Source: JAIOPA01 sp046076045
GTDB lineage: Bacteria; Eisenbacteria; RBG-16-71-46
DNA: 22,724 nucleotides
Assembly: GCA_046076045.1 (NCBI GenBank)
Contig: JBJTRI010000089.1
Location: 1-22,724 of the forward strand
Direction of reading: 5' to 3'
Part shown: positions 1 through 8,295 of the stretch, piece by piece
Layout of the letters: every line of letters starts with the position of its first letter
Numbering within the stretch: the first letter of the stretch is position 1
Notes under the pieces: generated by a model
The model's database searches: none
Seen by the model: the letters and a program-made list of their open reading frames with translations, nothing else
Told to the model about the DNA's origin: nothing
Position numbers and translations under genes: made by a program

Positions 1-999
1 TTCTACACCCGTCGCGCGTCGCCCCGACGCATCCCGCGTCTGCGTTGCGTCACCTGTGGACGGACCTTCAGCAGCCAGACGTTCTCCACGACGTACTGGC
101 TCAAGCGGCCCGACGTCCTGATCCCGTTGGCGCACGGCGTACTCGCCTGCTCCGGCTACCGCCAGATGGCCCGGGAACGACGGTGCTCGCCCTCCACGAT
201 CCAGGGGCAGATGCGCCGGCTCGGCAGGCACGCCCTGCTCCTGCTGGAGCAGCACCGGCCAACGGGTCCCGTGGTCGAGCCGCTGGTCGTGGATGGGTTC
301 GAGTCGTTCGGCTACAGCCAGTACCACCCGCTATACCTGAACCTGGTGGTCGGCGCGCACAGCCACTTCGTGTATGCGTTCACGCACTCACCCATGCGCC
401 GCAAGGGCAGCATGACGGCCGGGCAGAAGCGCCGCCGGGCGCGCATGGAGGCCGAGGACGGGCGTCCCGACCCGCGTGCGATCGAGTCGGGTACGCACGA
501 GGCGCTGCGGCTCGCGGCTCGTTCACCGCAGACACTTGTCGTGCGTTCGGATGAGCATCAGGCCTATCCACGGGCCCTACGTAGACTCGAGGGCTACCGG
601 ATCGTGCACGAGCGCACCCACAGCACGGTGGCGCGCACCGCAGGCAATCCGTTGTTCCCGGTGAACCGGCTCGACCTGCAACTCCGTCACAACAGCGCGA
701 ACCACAAGCGCGAGACGATCGCGTTCTCGAAGCGGCACCAGTCTGTTGTTGAACGCGCAGCGTGGCTGATCGCGTGGCTCAACCTGGTGAAGCCGTTCTC
801 GGAGCGAAGGGACGGCGGCACTCCTGCGATGAGGCTTGGACTGGCAAGGAGGCGTTACACGGTGGCGCAGTTGCTGCGCTGGCGGTTGTTCCCCATGCGT
901 GTCGGGCTGCCCGAGACGTACGCGACCTACTACCGGGGCGAGGTGCGCACGACCCGAATCCGCAACGAGCGGCGGCACGAGCTGAAGCTGGCGATGTGA
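1..999 (+). CDS. Zinc-ribbon DDE transposase-like protein, 5' end outside window
   Basis: The reading frame is open from base 1, so the N-terminus lies outside the window; a TTG at 127 is not the true start. The visible 332 residues begin in the second half of a zinc ribbon (C16 and C19, CVTC). A small helix-turn-helix-like segment (RRCSPSTIQ) follows, then a probable RNase-H-fold catalytic core: D98 in VVDGFESF, D184 in RSDEHQAY, and a glutamate at E238 or E251. This zinc ribbon + HTH + DDE order is that of IS1-like and related transposases, which cut and join the ends of their own element. The 3' end of the gene looks intact. The left terminal repeat is off-window and no right terminal repeat or target duplication could be assigned, so activity and family are unresolved. 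GC content is like that of the neighbours. Confidence 0.75.
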   Translation, partial: FYTRRASPRRIPRLRCVTCGRTFSSQTFSTTYWLKRPDVLIPLAHGVLACSGYRQMARERRCSPSTIQGQMRRLGRHALLLLEQHRPTGPVVEPLVVDGFESFGYSQYHPLYLNLVVGAHSHFVYAFTHSPMRRKGSMTAGQKRRRARMEAEDGRPDPRAIESGTHEALRLAARSPQTLVVRSDEHQAYPRALRRLEGYRIVHERTHSTVARTAGNPLFPVNRLDLQLRHNSANHKRETIAFSKRHQSVVERAAWLIAWLNLVKPFSERRDGGTPAMRLGLARRRYTVAQLLRWRLFPMRVGLPETYATYYRGEVRTTRIRNERRHELKLAM

Positions 1000-1010
1000 G
1001 ACGAGCGAAC

Positions 1011-1041
1011 GCCCCCGGCGGGCGCGAGCCTCACCGGGGGC
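1011..1041. terminator. GC-rich hairpin between convergent genes
   Basis: GCCCCCGG (1011-1018) and CCGGGGGC (1034-1041) form a perfect 8-bp stem with a 15-nt loop. It starts 12 bp after the transposase stop and lies 26 bp before the stop of the convergent gene, so it could end transcription from both sides. There is no T-tract, as with the other hairpins in this window. Confidence 0.6.
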
Positions 1042-1066
1042 GTCAACAATCTTCGCCGCACAACCG

Positions 1067-3028
1067 TCAGGGCAGGACGTCGGCCAGTCGGACGCGCACC
1101 ACGCGCTCGCTGCGCCCGCGGCGCACCGTGATCGCCACCCGACGACCCGGATCGCCATCGTCGAGCAGCGCGCTCACCGCCCCGAGATCCCAGTCCGCGA
1201 TCGGTCGGTCCTCGATCGCCACCACCTCGTCGCCCGCGCGCAGCCCCGCGCGCTCGCCGGCCGAGCCCGGCAGCGTGCCGCCGACGCTCACCACCCCGTC
1301 GGTGCGGGTGAACAGCGCGCCCGTGCGCGTGAGGTGGTCGCGCTCGGCGTAGCGCCGTCCGGGCTCCAGGAACACGCGCCGCCCCGCGTAGTCGAGCGTG
1401 ACGCGGAACCGCTCGAGGACGCGGTTGCCGATGTTGCCCGCGAACTCCTCGCTCGCGAACGCCCCCTCCTCGGCCTCTGCGAGCGACACGATGGGGTCGT
1501 CCCACTCGTACGGGCCCAGCGCCATGCGCGCGAGTCGGCCCACCACGCTGCTGAACGTCCCACCGAAGCCCACGCCCTCGGTGCGCAACGTGCGGCCCAT
1601 GCGGCCCTCGAGACCGTGCTGGCGCGCGAACGGCGCGTGCACGTCCACCGTGCCGCTGCTGCCGAGGTCGAGCCGGAACAGTCCCTCGGCCTCGCCGTCG
1701 AGACGACCGGTCAGCGCGGGCACCGTGCCGTTCATCACCATGGGCAGCGCGGGCTCGGTGGTGGTCGGCCGCCAGGTCGCGGGGTCGTGCAGTTCGATCG
1801 TCTGAGCGTCGTAGTCCACCACCACCACGAACCGTCCCAGAACGTCGTAGCCGAGCACGCCCGCCAACCGCCGCCACAGCACCGGTGCGAACGCGCCGTT
1901 CACGTCGAGCACGCCCACGCGAACCCCGGCGAGCGCGATGCCGTGCCCGTCGGCGTTCGTCCACTGCAGCGAGTCGAGCGTGGCGAACGACGCACCGCCC
2001 GCCGCCCCCGCACCCGCCGCCTGCATGCGGCCCGCGGTGCGCAGCCCGCGCTCGGCGGCCCACGCGCTGTCGAGCACGGTGACGCTGGCGCCGGTGTCGA
2101 ACAGGAAGTCCTCGGGCGCGCCACCGTTGACGCGCACCTTCACCCACAGGTGTCGCGCGCGGTAGTCGCACGGGAAGCGCACCGCGCCCGCGGGTCCGAG
2201 CCAGCGCACGTCGCTGGTGGACGCGGGCACCGCGTCGAGCGCGAACCGCACCCCGGCGAGCGACGGCGACACCAAGACGCTGTCGAGCATGGCGCGCATG
2301 CGGTTGGCGGCCATGCCCGCCATGACGGTCTCGCTCGTGCCGCTGCGGATGCGACCCGCGACGCGGCGCGGGGCGGTGAACACGGTGGAGACCTCGCGCT
2401 GGTCGTCACGCGCGACCGAGCGCACGGGCAGACCGTCGGTGTCGTGGAACGCGAGTCGGCGCGGACGCGGTGCGGCGCCGCGGCCCGCGAGGTCGGGCGG
2501 GGTCACCTCGAGCACGGTGATCGCGCCCCGTGCGTCGCGCTCGCGTGCGACCACGGTGACGCGGCCACCGCCCTGATCGGGATCGGCCCAGCGCTCGAGC
2601 TCGAACCACGTGCTCGCGAGGGCGTCGTCGAGGTCGTGGTCGGCGAGCACGCGCACCACACCCGTGGTGGGGTCGGTGCGCCAGGCGCGCACGCCGTCGG
2701 TGCCCTCCTCGAGCGCGAACGGCCCGAGCGCGGTGCGCGTGTAGCGGCGGTCGGGGCGCGCGGTCCAGGTCTCGACCGAACCCGTGAAGCCGAACGCCTC
2801 CACGCGCGCCCGCAGGTAGAGCACGCTGTCGGCCGCGAACGCGGCCCGTCCGCCGCTACCCACGAGGTAGCGCGCCACCACCGCCGCGGCCTCGGGCGTG
2901 ATGTCGGCGCGCGCCGGGGACGCGAGCAGCGCGAACACGAGTGCGAGCGGGGCGAGCCGCGCACGACCCGCCAACGACACGGCCCCGGGGCGCGAGACCC
3001 CGGGGCCGGTCGGACGGCAGGACGTCAC
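1067..3028 (-). CDS. Secreted retropepsin-like aspartyl protease with C-terminal PDZ domain
   Basis: A 653-residue protein with a Sec signal peptide (hydrophobic core LAPLALVFALLASPARA). Residues about 45-290 form a beta-rich N-terminal region resembling LolA-type lipoprotein-carrier folds (weak inference). Next come two aspartyl-protease-like lobes. The first holds FLFDTGASVTVLD with D311 in a canonical DTG motif. The second has FRLDLGSSGT, where D454 is kept but the motif is D-L-G. A PDZ domain follows (about 573-640, GERAGLRAGDEVVAIEDRP). The likely role is a periplasmic peptidase or peptide-binding protein; the substrate is unknown. Start choice: GTG at 3028 overlaps the upstream stop (GTGA) and has GGAG 9 nt ahead. 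GTG at 2980 would give a more typical 25-residue signal peptide but has no ribosome site and abuts a strong hairpin. Confidence 0.8.
   Translation of the reverse strand: MTSCRPTGPGVSRPGAVSLAGRARLAPLALVFALLASPARADITPEAAAVVARYLVGSGGRAAFAADSVLYLRARVEAFGFTGSVETWTARPDRRYTRTALGPFALEEGTDGVRAWRTDPTTGVVRVLADHDLDDALASTWFELERWADPDQGGGRVTVVARERDARGAITVLEVTPPDLAGRGAAPRPRRLAFHDTDGLPVRSVARDDQREVSTVFTAPRRVAGRIRSGTSETVMAGMAANRMRAMLDSVLVSPSLAGVRFALDAVPASTSDVRWLGPAGAVRFPCDYRARHLWVKVRVNGGAPEDFLFDTGASVTVLDSAWAAERGLRTAGRMQAAGAGAAGGASFATLDSLQWTNADGHGIALAGVRVGVLDVNGAFAPVLWRRLAGVLGYDVLGRFVVVVDYDAQTIELHDPATWRPTTTEPALPMVMNGTVPALTGRLDGEAEGLFRLDLGSSGTVDVHAPFARQHGLEGRMGRTLRTEGVGFGGTFSSVVGRLARMALGPYEWDDPIVSLAEAEEGAFASEEFAGNIGNRVLERFRVTLDYAGRRVFLEPGRRYAERDHLTRTGALFTRTDGVVSVGGTLPGSAGERAGLRAGDEVVAIEDRPIADWDLGAVSALLDDGDPGRRVAITVRRGRSERVVRVRLADVLP
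2981..3007 (-). terminator. Perfect 10-bp hairpin just after the small barrel gene
   Basis: GGCCCCGGGG (2981-2990) and CCCCGGGGCC (2998-3007) form a perfect stem with a 7-nt loop, 17 bp past the stop codon at 3025. Position and shape match the other terminators here. It falls inside the following reading frame if that gene starts at 3028, so it may be an attenuator, or evidence for the shorter start at 2980. Confidence 0.55.
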
Positions 3029-3492
3029 GGACGGAAGCTCCAGCCCGCCGAGACCTTGAGGTCGGGCGCGTCGGCGAGCCCGATCTTGAGGTCGGCGAAG
3101 AACCGGCTACCGCTCTTGGTCGCCACGTCGGCGCCCACGAGGAAGTGGCCACCCGCGGCGTTGTCGTCGCCGCGCGGGCCGTCGAACGAGATGAAGTGGA
3201 TGCCGACGCCACCGCCGATGTACGGCTGCCAGCTCGTACGAGCCTCGATGCGGTAGCGGAAGTCGCCGTTCAGCGAGATGACCGTGCGATCGTCGCCGAT
3301 CCCGAGGTCGGCGCTGGGCACGAAGTCGAGCCGCGGGGCGACGTCACCCCACTGCAGGTGGCCGCCGACGATGAACTGGTCGGGGCCGGACGTGAAGCCG
3401 AGGTGCGGGCCGTAGGCGGTGAACGACTCGGCCGACGCGGCCACCGGCAGGGCCGTGGCGAGGACGAGGGCGTAGAGGAAGCGACGCAGCAT
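3025..3492 (-). CDS. Small outer-membrane beta-barrel protein, OmpW/porin-like
   Basis: A 155-residue protein with a clear signal peptide (LYALVLATALPVAASA, cleavage before ESF). The rest is alternating-polarity beta strands with Gly/aromatic turns (YIGGGVGIHFISF, HFLVGADVATKSGSRFF) and an aromatic near-terminal strand (VSAGWSFRP). This is the pattern of small 8-strand barrels of the OmpW/OmpA-barrel type; no more specific family is recognised. The start at 3492 is chosen over an upstream in-frame start at 3549 because AAAGGA lies 6 nt before the ATG and a promoter-like pair lies at 3540-3569. Its stop overlaps the next gene's GTG by 4 nt. Likely location is the outer membrane; function unknown. 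Confidence 0.75.
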   Translation of the reverse strand: MLRRFLYALVLATALPVAASAESFTAYGPHLGFTSGPDQFIVGGHLQWGDVAPRLDFVPSADLGIGDDRTVISLNGDFRYRIEARTSWQPYIGGGVGIHFISFDGPRGDDNAAGGHFLVGADVATKSGSRFFADLKIGLADAPDLKVSAGWSFRP

Positions 3493-3539
3493 GACGAGTC
3501 CTTTCGTGAGTGCGCGGGGGTAGCGGGGAACGCGCCCGA

Positions 3540-3569
3540 GTGTTAGCACGCGAGCGGCGGCGGGCGCAA
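3540..3569 (-). promoter_or_regulatory. Putative promoter of the small barrel gene
   Basis: On the minus strand TTGCGC (3564-3569) is followed after 18 bp by TAACAC (3540-3545), preceded by TGC as in an extended -10. Expected transcription start is about 3533, giving a leader of about 40 nt that contains the AAAGGA ribosome site. It matches the pattern found upstream of other genes here. Confidence 0.5.
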
Positions 3570-3580
3570 CGCGGGCGGGC

Positions 3581-5452
3581 CTACCGTGCGCCCGCCGCGC
3601 GCATGCGGGTGAGGAACGGTTCGGGCGGCAGGAAGCCCTCGACGCGCGCCGCCGCGACCTCGGTGCCGCCCGCGCCCAGGAACACCACGGTGGGCACGCC
3701 GGTGATGCCGTAGCGCTGACGGGCCTGCTCGGACTCGGGCGACTCGTAGTTCGTGAGGTCCACCTTGTAGCGGTCGTAGCCGCGCGCGGCCGCGACGACC
3801 GCGGGGTCGGTGAACGTCTGCAGTTCGAGTTCGTGGCACGGCACGCACCAGTCGGCCGAGAAGTCCATCATCACCGGGCGGCCGGCCGCGACGCTCGCGG
3901 CCACAGCCTCGGGCGTGTACGGCTTCCACGTCATGGTGCGCGACGCCGCCATCCACAACTGCACGCCGAGCGACAGGCCCACCACGGCCGCGACCGCACC
4001 CAGCAGGCGCGTCGCGCTGCGGAACCGACCGGCCGCACCCGCACTGCGATCGAGGAAGCCCAGCCACACACCGCCGAGCGCGAGCACCACGGGCAGCACC
4101 CACGGCGCGAGGTCGGGCTCGACACCCAACGCCACGTAGAACAGGCCGATGCCGGCCATGATCACGCCGAACAGGTGCTTCATCCACACCATCCAGTCGC
4201 CCGAGCGCGGCAGCGACTGCAGCAGTCCCGAGAACACCGCGAGGAACAGGTACGGGAACCCGAGCCCGAGCGAGAGCGTGAACATGGTCTGCACGCCGAA
4301 CGCCACGCTGCCCTTCTGCGCGACGAGCGCGAGGATGGCGACCACCACCGGGCCCACGCACGGCGCGGCAATCACGCCCACGCCGAGGCCCGACAGGAAC
4401 GCACCGGCGACCCCGGTGGCCTGCGCACCGCCCAGCCGGTCGAGCACCCACGAGGGCGGCTGCAGTTCGTAGAGGCCGAACATGCCGAGCGACAGCACCA
4501 GCATGAGACCGCCGAGCACGAGCGGCACCCACGGGCTCTGCAGCGCCGCCCCGAACAACCCGCCGGTGAGTGCGGCGACCACGCCGAGCGCGGTGTAGGT
4601 GACGCAGATGCCGAGCACGTAGGAGATCGCGGTGACCAGTACCTTGGGGAGCGGCTCCTTCGCGCGCGTGCCGAAGATGCTCACCGTGACGCCCAGCATG
4701 GGGAAGACGCACGGCGTCAGGTTGAGCAGAAGACCGCTCACGAACAGCAGCGCGAGCCACGCCACACCGCCGCGCGCGAGCGCCTCCTCGAGCCGGTCGC
4801 GTTCGCGCGCCGAGGTCGCACCTCCCGCCGGGGGCGCGGTCGCGAGGCCCGCGGCGGGCGCGGGGACCGGGGTCGCGAGCGACTCGGCGGCGACCGGTGC
4901 GGGCGCGGCGGGCGTCGCGGCCGCGCCACTCCCCCCCGTGACGGTGACGTCCACCGAGTACGGCAGGCGGGCGGGCGCCAGGCAGACCTGGTTGTCGCAC
5001 GCCTGATACTCGACCGTACCCGACCAGCGGCCCGACGCGGCGTCGGCCGCGGCGGTGACCGGGATGCGGACCTCGAACGTGTTCGAGTACACGAGCAGCG
5101 GCGTGTCCTCGAACTCGAACCGCATGCTCTCGCCCGCCGGGTAGCGTGCGGACCCGGCGGTGAGGCCACGACCCCCGGTGAGCGTGACCGTGGTGGGGAT
5201 GTTGTAGTCGAGCGCCGGCGGGTTGGCGTTCACGTGCCACTCGGGTGCGACCGTCACGCGCACCACGACCTCGGCTCGTCCTCCGGCCGCCACCGTCACG
5301 GGGTCGGCGGTCACGCGTACGAGCGAACCCGCGGCGGGAGCGCCGGTGGCGCCGAACTGCGCATGGGCCGGGGCGGGCGCGACGAACCACGGGGCCGCGA
5401 CGAGCACGAACGCGGCGAGGGCGCGGGCGACGAACGGGCGGACGAACGACAT
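3581..5452 (-). CDS. dsbD: Thiol:disulfide interchange protein DsbD
   Basis: A 623-residue inner-membrane protein that carries electrons from cytoplasmic thioredoxin to periplasmic thiol proteins. A signal peptide (to about A31) leads into the periplasmic alpha domain with C152 and C157 (ACDNQVC). An Ala/Pro-rich linker (175-215) follows, then the membrane beta domain of about eight helices (233-500) with C248 (LNLTPCVFPMLG) and C365 (AAPCVGP). A C-terminal thioredoxin-fold gamma domain has C536-V-P-C539 and cis-Pro P587 (ITGVPT). All six relay cysteines are present, so it should be functional. Start: ATG 5452 has GGAGG 8 nt ahead; ATG 5458 and 5485 are less well placed. It lies 25 bp after the SSP411-like gene and probably shares its transcript. 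Confidence 0.95.
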   Translation of the reverse strand: MSFVRPFVARALAAFVLVAAPWFVAPAPAHAQFGATGAPAAGSLVRVTADPVTVAAGGRAEVVVRVTVAPEWHVNANPPALDYNIPTTVTLTGGRGLTAGSARYPAGESMRFEFEDTPLLVYSNTFEVRIPVTAAADAASGRWSGTVEYQACDNQVCLAPARLPYSVDVTVTGGSGAAATPAAPAPVAAESLATPVPAPAAGLATAPPAGGATSARERDRLEEALARGGVAWLALLFVSGLLLNLTPCVFPMLGVTVSIFGTRAKEPLPKVLVTAISYVLGICVTYTALGVVAALTGGLFGAALQSPWVPLVLGGLMLVLSLGMFGLYELQPPSWVLDRLGGAQATGVAGAFLSGLGVGVIAAPCVGPVVVAILALVAQKGSVAFGVQTMFTLSLGLGFPYLFLAVFSGLLQSLPRSGDWMVWMKHLFGVIMAGIGLFYVALGVEPDLAPWVLPVVLALGGVWLGFLDRSAGAAGRFRSATRLLGAVAAVVGLSLGVQLWMAASRTMTWKPYTPEAVAASVAAGRPVMMDFSADWCVPCHELELQTFTDPAVVAAARGYDRYKVDLTNYESPESEQARQRYGITGVPTVVFLGAGGTEVAAARVEGFLPPEPFLTRMRAAGAR

Positions 5453-5477
5453 CGTCATCTCCTCCGGGACGCGGGGT

Positions 5478-7538
5478 TCAGCCATCGAGTGCCGCCGCGA
5501 GTGCGGCGGGATCGGTCACGGGCAAGCGGCAGGCACGGTCCACGCAGACGTAGGCGGTGGCGCGACCGTCCTGCGCGGGCAACGCCGCGGCGAACGGCGC
5601 GAGCCGCGCGAGCTCCGCGCGCGTCGCGTCGCCCACCACCACGAGGTCGAGGTCGGGGCGCAGCCGGGACTCGACCACGCGCACCAGCGCGCGCGTGTCG
5701 GCGGCCGCGGGCTCGCCGACCACCACCACGTGGAGCGGGGCGGCCTCGGCGCGCTCCATGGCGGCCAACATGCGCGGCATGGCCCACGGGGCGGGCGCCA
5801 GCCGCCGCGCATGATACGCGAACGAGCGCCGGGCCTCCTCCGTCCACTCGGGACGGTCGAGCAGGGCCCCCAGCCGCCACAGCACCTCGGCCGCGATCGA
5901 GTTCCCCGCGCCCTCGGCGCCGTCGAAGCCGTCCTTGAGCCGCGGCAGCGCGGCGTCGGACGACGCCGGGTCGGCGAGGCGCGTCTCGAAGAACCCGCCC
6001 GCGACGGGATCGCGGAACCGCTCCACCAGCTGCGTGGTCACCGTGGCGGCGCGCTCGAGCCAGCGCGGCTCATGGGTGGCGACGAACAACTCGAGGCAGG
6101 CGTGCGCGTAGTACGCGTGATCGTCGAGTTGTCCCTCGCCCGCCGCCTCGCCCTCGCGCCAACGCCGCCGCAGCGTGCCGTCGGCCGCCCGCAGGTGGTC
6201 CCACACGAAGTCGGCGGCGCGCACCGCGCGCGCGGCCAGCGCGGGCTCGTCGAGCGCACGCGCACCGTGGGCGAGCGCGGCGATGAACTGCGCGTTCCAC
6301 GCGGTGATGACCTTGTCGTCGAGGTGCGGACGCACGCGGCGCTCGCGCGCGGCGAGCACACGCGCCCGCAGTGCTGCGAGTCGCGACGCGGTGGCGGGGT
6401 CGTCGGGCGGGTGCACCTCGTGGAGCACGGTGGTGCCGTGCTCGAAGTTGCCGTGCGCCGTGACCCCGTAGTGGTGCGCGAAGAGCGCGCCGTCCGCGGC
6501 TCCCAGCACCTCCGCGAGTTGGGCGGGCGTCCAGACGTGGTAGCGGCCCTCCTCCCCCTCGGCGTCGGCGTCCTCGGCGGAGTGGAACGCGCCCTCGGGC
6601 GACGTCAGGTCGCGCGCCACGTAGTCGAACACGCCGCGCGCGGTCTCGGCCCAACGCGCCTCGCCCGTGGCGCGGAACGCGTCGAGGTAGGCCTCGGCGA
6701 GCAGCGCTTGGTCGTAGAGCATCTTCTCGAAGTGCGGGATGCGCCATTCGCGATCGGTGGCGTAGCGGTGGAACCCGCCCGCGACGTGGTCGTGCAGCCC
6801 GTTCGCGCGCATGGCCTCGAGTTGCGCGAGCACCATGCGACGCGCGGTCTCGGCCCCGCGCGTACCGCGCGCCCAGCGGCGCAGCAGGAAGTGCAGGTTG
6901 GCGGGCGACGGGAACTTGGGGGCGTCGCCGAAGCCGCCGCAGGCGTCGTCGTGCTGGCGTTCGAGGAACGCGGCCGCGCGGGCCGCGAGCTCGGGTACGG
7001 GCCCGGGCTCGCCGCCGCGCTCCCCGTGCGTGTGCAGCATGCCCATGACCTGCGCGCCCGTGCCCAGCACCTGGTCGCGCCGCGTGCGCCAGGCGTCGGC
7101 GAGCTGCGGCAGGATCTGCAGCAGGCCGGGGCGACCCATGCGCGTGGTCGGCGGGAAGTAGGTGCCGCCCCAGAAAGGTTCGAGCGCGGGCGTGAGGAAC
7201 GCGTTGAGCGGCCAGCCACCGCCCATGCCCATCGCCTGCAGCGCGGTCATGTAGACGCGATCCACGTCGGGGCGCTCCTCGCGATCCACCTTCACACACA
7301 CGAAGTCCGCGTTGAGCAGGGCCGCGACGTCGGCGTCCTCGAACGACTCGCGCTCCATGACGTGACACCAGTGACAGGTCGAATACCCGATCGAGAGCAG
7401 GATCGGCTTGTCCTCGGCGCGCGCGCGCGCGAAGGCCTCCTCGCCCCACGGGTACCAGTCCACGGGGTTGCGGGCGTGCTGCAGCAGGTAGGGGCTCTTC
7501 TCGCGGGCGAGCCGGTTGGGCGCATGGGGGTCGTGCAT
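5478..7538 (-). CDS. SSP411/YyaL-type thioredoxin-domain protein (DUF255)
   Basis: A 686-residue protein of the conserved family that includes bacterial YyaL and human SPATA20. The family hallmark N-terminus is present (NRLAREKSPYLLQHARNPV), with a thioredoxin-fold active site C55-H-W-C58 (STCHWCHVME). The remainder is a mostly helical barrel resembling six-hairpin glycosidases and N-acylglucosamine 2-epimerases (FEKMLYDQALLAEAYLDAF, HDHVAGGFHRYATD). Length is usual for the family. The biochemical role is unknown; a thiol redox or sugar-related function is proposed for the family. No signal peptide, so cytoplasmic. It is followed after 25 bp by dsbD, consistent with a redox context. The start codon is unusually close (8 nt) to a perfect TATAAT, see the promoter entry. 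Confidence 0.93.
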   Translation of the reverse strand: MHDPHAPNRLAREKSPYLLQHARNPVDWYPWGEEAFARARAEDKPILLSIGYSTCHWCHVMERESFEDADVAALLNADFVCVKVDREERPDVDRVYMTALQAMGMGGGWPLNAFLTPALEPFWGGTYFPPTTRMGRPGLLQILPQLADAWRTRRDQVLGTGAQVMGMLHTHGERGGEPGPVPELAARAAAFLERQHDDACGGFGDAPKFPSPANLHFLLRRWARGTRGAETARRMVLAQLEAMRANGLHDHVAGGFHRYATDREWRIPHFEKMLYDQALLAEAYLDAFRATGEARWAETARGVFDYVARDLTSPEGAFHSAEDADAEGEEGRYHVWTPAQLAEVLGAADGALFAHHYGVTAHGNFEHGTTVLHEVHPPDDPATASRLAALRARVLAARERRVRPHLDDKVITAWNAQFIAALAHGARALDEPALAARAVRAADFVWDHLRAADGTLRRRWREGEAAGEGQLDDHAYYAHACLELFVATHEPRWLERAATVTTQLVERFRDPVAGGFFETRLADPASSDAALPRLKDGFDGAEGAGNSIAAEVLWRLGALLDRPEWTEEARRSFAYHARRLAPAPWAMPRMLAAMERAEAAPLHVVVVGEPAAADTRALVRVVESRLRPDLDLVVVGDATRAELARLAPFAAALPAQDGRATAYVCVDRACRLPVTDPAALAAALDG

Positions 7539-7546
7539 GACCTCCC

Positions 7547-7552
7547 ATTATA
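7547..7552 (-). promoter_or_regulatory. Perfect TATAAT box 8 nt before the SSP411-like start
   Basis: TATAAT on the minus strand is followed by GGGAGGTC and then ATG at 7538. Transcription would start at or within 1-2 nt of the ATG, so the mRNA would be leaderless, or else GGGAGG is the ribosome site of a longer transcript from elsewhere. The best -35 is a weak CTGACG (7573-7578) with a long 20-bp spacer. Confidence 0.5.
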
Positions 7553-7638
7553 GAGGGGGCGGGCGTCCCGCCCGTCAGACCCGCGTGAAACCCATCGCTC
7601 CCGCCCCGCGCGCGGGCGAACCGCATCGTCCGCTGTGC

Positions 7639-7644
7639 TAGCGT
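7639..7644 (+). promoter_or_regulatory. Putative -10 box (TAGCGT) of the lipoprotein gene
   Basis: TAGCGT is identical to the putative -10 boxes at 13564-13569 and 18982-18987. The expected transcription start is near 7651, placing AAAGGAG (7656-7662) inside the mRNA ahead of GTG 7669. No convincing -35 was found 17-18 bp upstream. Confidence 0.35.
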
Positions 7645-7668
7645 GGAGCGATGCGAAAGGAGTCCCCC

Positions 7669-8124
7669 GTGAACCCCGTCCGCCTACTCCCCGCGCTCGC
7701 CCTGGTCGCCGTCCTCGCGGGCTGCTCCTCGGCCGAGCAGCGCGCCATCTCCGAGCGCCGCCACGCCCTCGCCGCCCCGCTCGCGACGCTGGCGAACGAC
7801 GGCGACCTGCCCGCGCTGCAGATGGTGGCCGACATCGAGGTGCTGCGCGCGAGCGGCTTCCTGACGGACCCCGCGACGGACCGCCTGCTCGAGATGCCCG
7901 CGAGCGCGTTCCTCGGCATCACCAAGGCGGGCGGCTCCGAACCCAGCGGCCGCGGCATGGCCGTGGCGACGCTGATCGAGTACCAGCGCGCCGAGCGCGA
8001 CCTGATGTCCGCGGGCCTCGTCTCGCCCACCGACTCCGCCACCATCCGCACGCTCACCGAGGGCGACCTCGTCCCCGCCCACGAGCGCGCCACCGAGTAC
8101 CTCGCCCGCCGCAAACCCCAGTAG
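7669..8124 (+). CDS. Small lipoprotein of unknown function
   Basis: A 151-residue protein with a lipoprotein signal peptide and lipobox LAGC (LLPALALVAVLAGCSSAEQ), so it should be lipidated at the cysteine and held in the inner or outer membrane. The mature part is helical and charged, with no recognised domain. The GTG start at 7669 is preferred because AAAGGAG lies 6 nt upstream and it gives a short normal signal peptide. An in-frame ATG at 7651 would add six residues (MRKESP) and overlap the ribosome site. It is transcribed away from the SSP411-like gene and towards the EamA gene, with a repeat-rich gap downstream. Nothing here shows a specific role. Confidence 0.75.
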   Translation: MNPVRLLPALALVAVLAGCSSAEQRAISERRHALAAPLATLANDGDLPALQMVADIEVLRASGFLTDPATDRLLEMPASAFLGITKAGGSEPSGRGMAVATLIEYQRAERDLMSAGLVSPTDSATIRTLTEGDLVPAHERATEYLARRKPQ

Positions 8125-8153
8125 CGCGCCCCCGCGACGCGGCCAAGCCGCGA

Positions 8154-8201
8154 GCCGCACCCATCCCGCACGGCCGAGGCGTGGGTGGGGCGGGGTGCGG
8201 C
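8154..8201. terminator. Possible long-loop hairpin after the lipoprotein gene
   Basis: GCCGCACCC (8154-8162) and GGGTGCGGC (8193-8201) are perfect 9-bp complementary arms 30 nt apart, starting about 30 bp after the stop codon. A smaller GCGGC/GCCGC hairpin lies at 8139-8151. Either could end the lipoprotein transcript; no T-tract. Confidence 0.3.
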
Positions 8202-8295
8202 GCAGGCGAGCCGCGAGCAGGCCGGAGCGCAGGGATGCGCGCAGGCCGTCCGCGAGCGCCAGGGAGGCGAGGGCAGGAGCCCGAGCCGACCGGTC

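Noticed and set aside
1..1066. Full insertion sequence boundaries around the transposase
   Set aside because: The left end is outside the window, and no terminal inverted repeat or target-site duplication can be shown on the right.
1334..3256. 640-codon plus-strand open frame opposite the protease gene
   Set aside because: It is an antisense shadow of GC-rich coding sequence. The composition is His/Arg/Gly-rich with no domain, and the minus strand has signal peptide, DTG and PDZ motifs.
5223..7553. 776-codon plus-strand open frame
   Set aside because: Antisense to the SSP411-like gene and dsbD, which have clear family motifs. The frame has low-complexity Arg/Gly/His composition.
7557..7573. 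7-bp GGGCGGG/CCCGCCC hairpin between divergent genes
   Set aside because: Such G/C-only hairpins are expected by chance here, and it lies upstream of both genes, where no terminator is needed.
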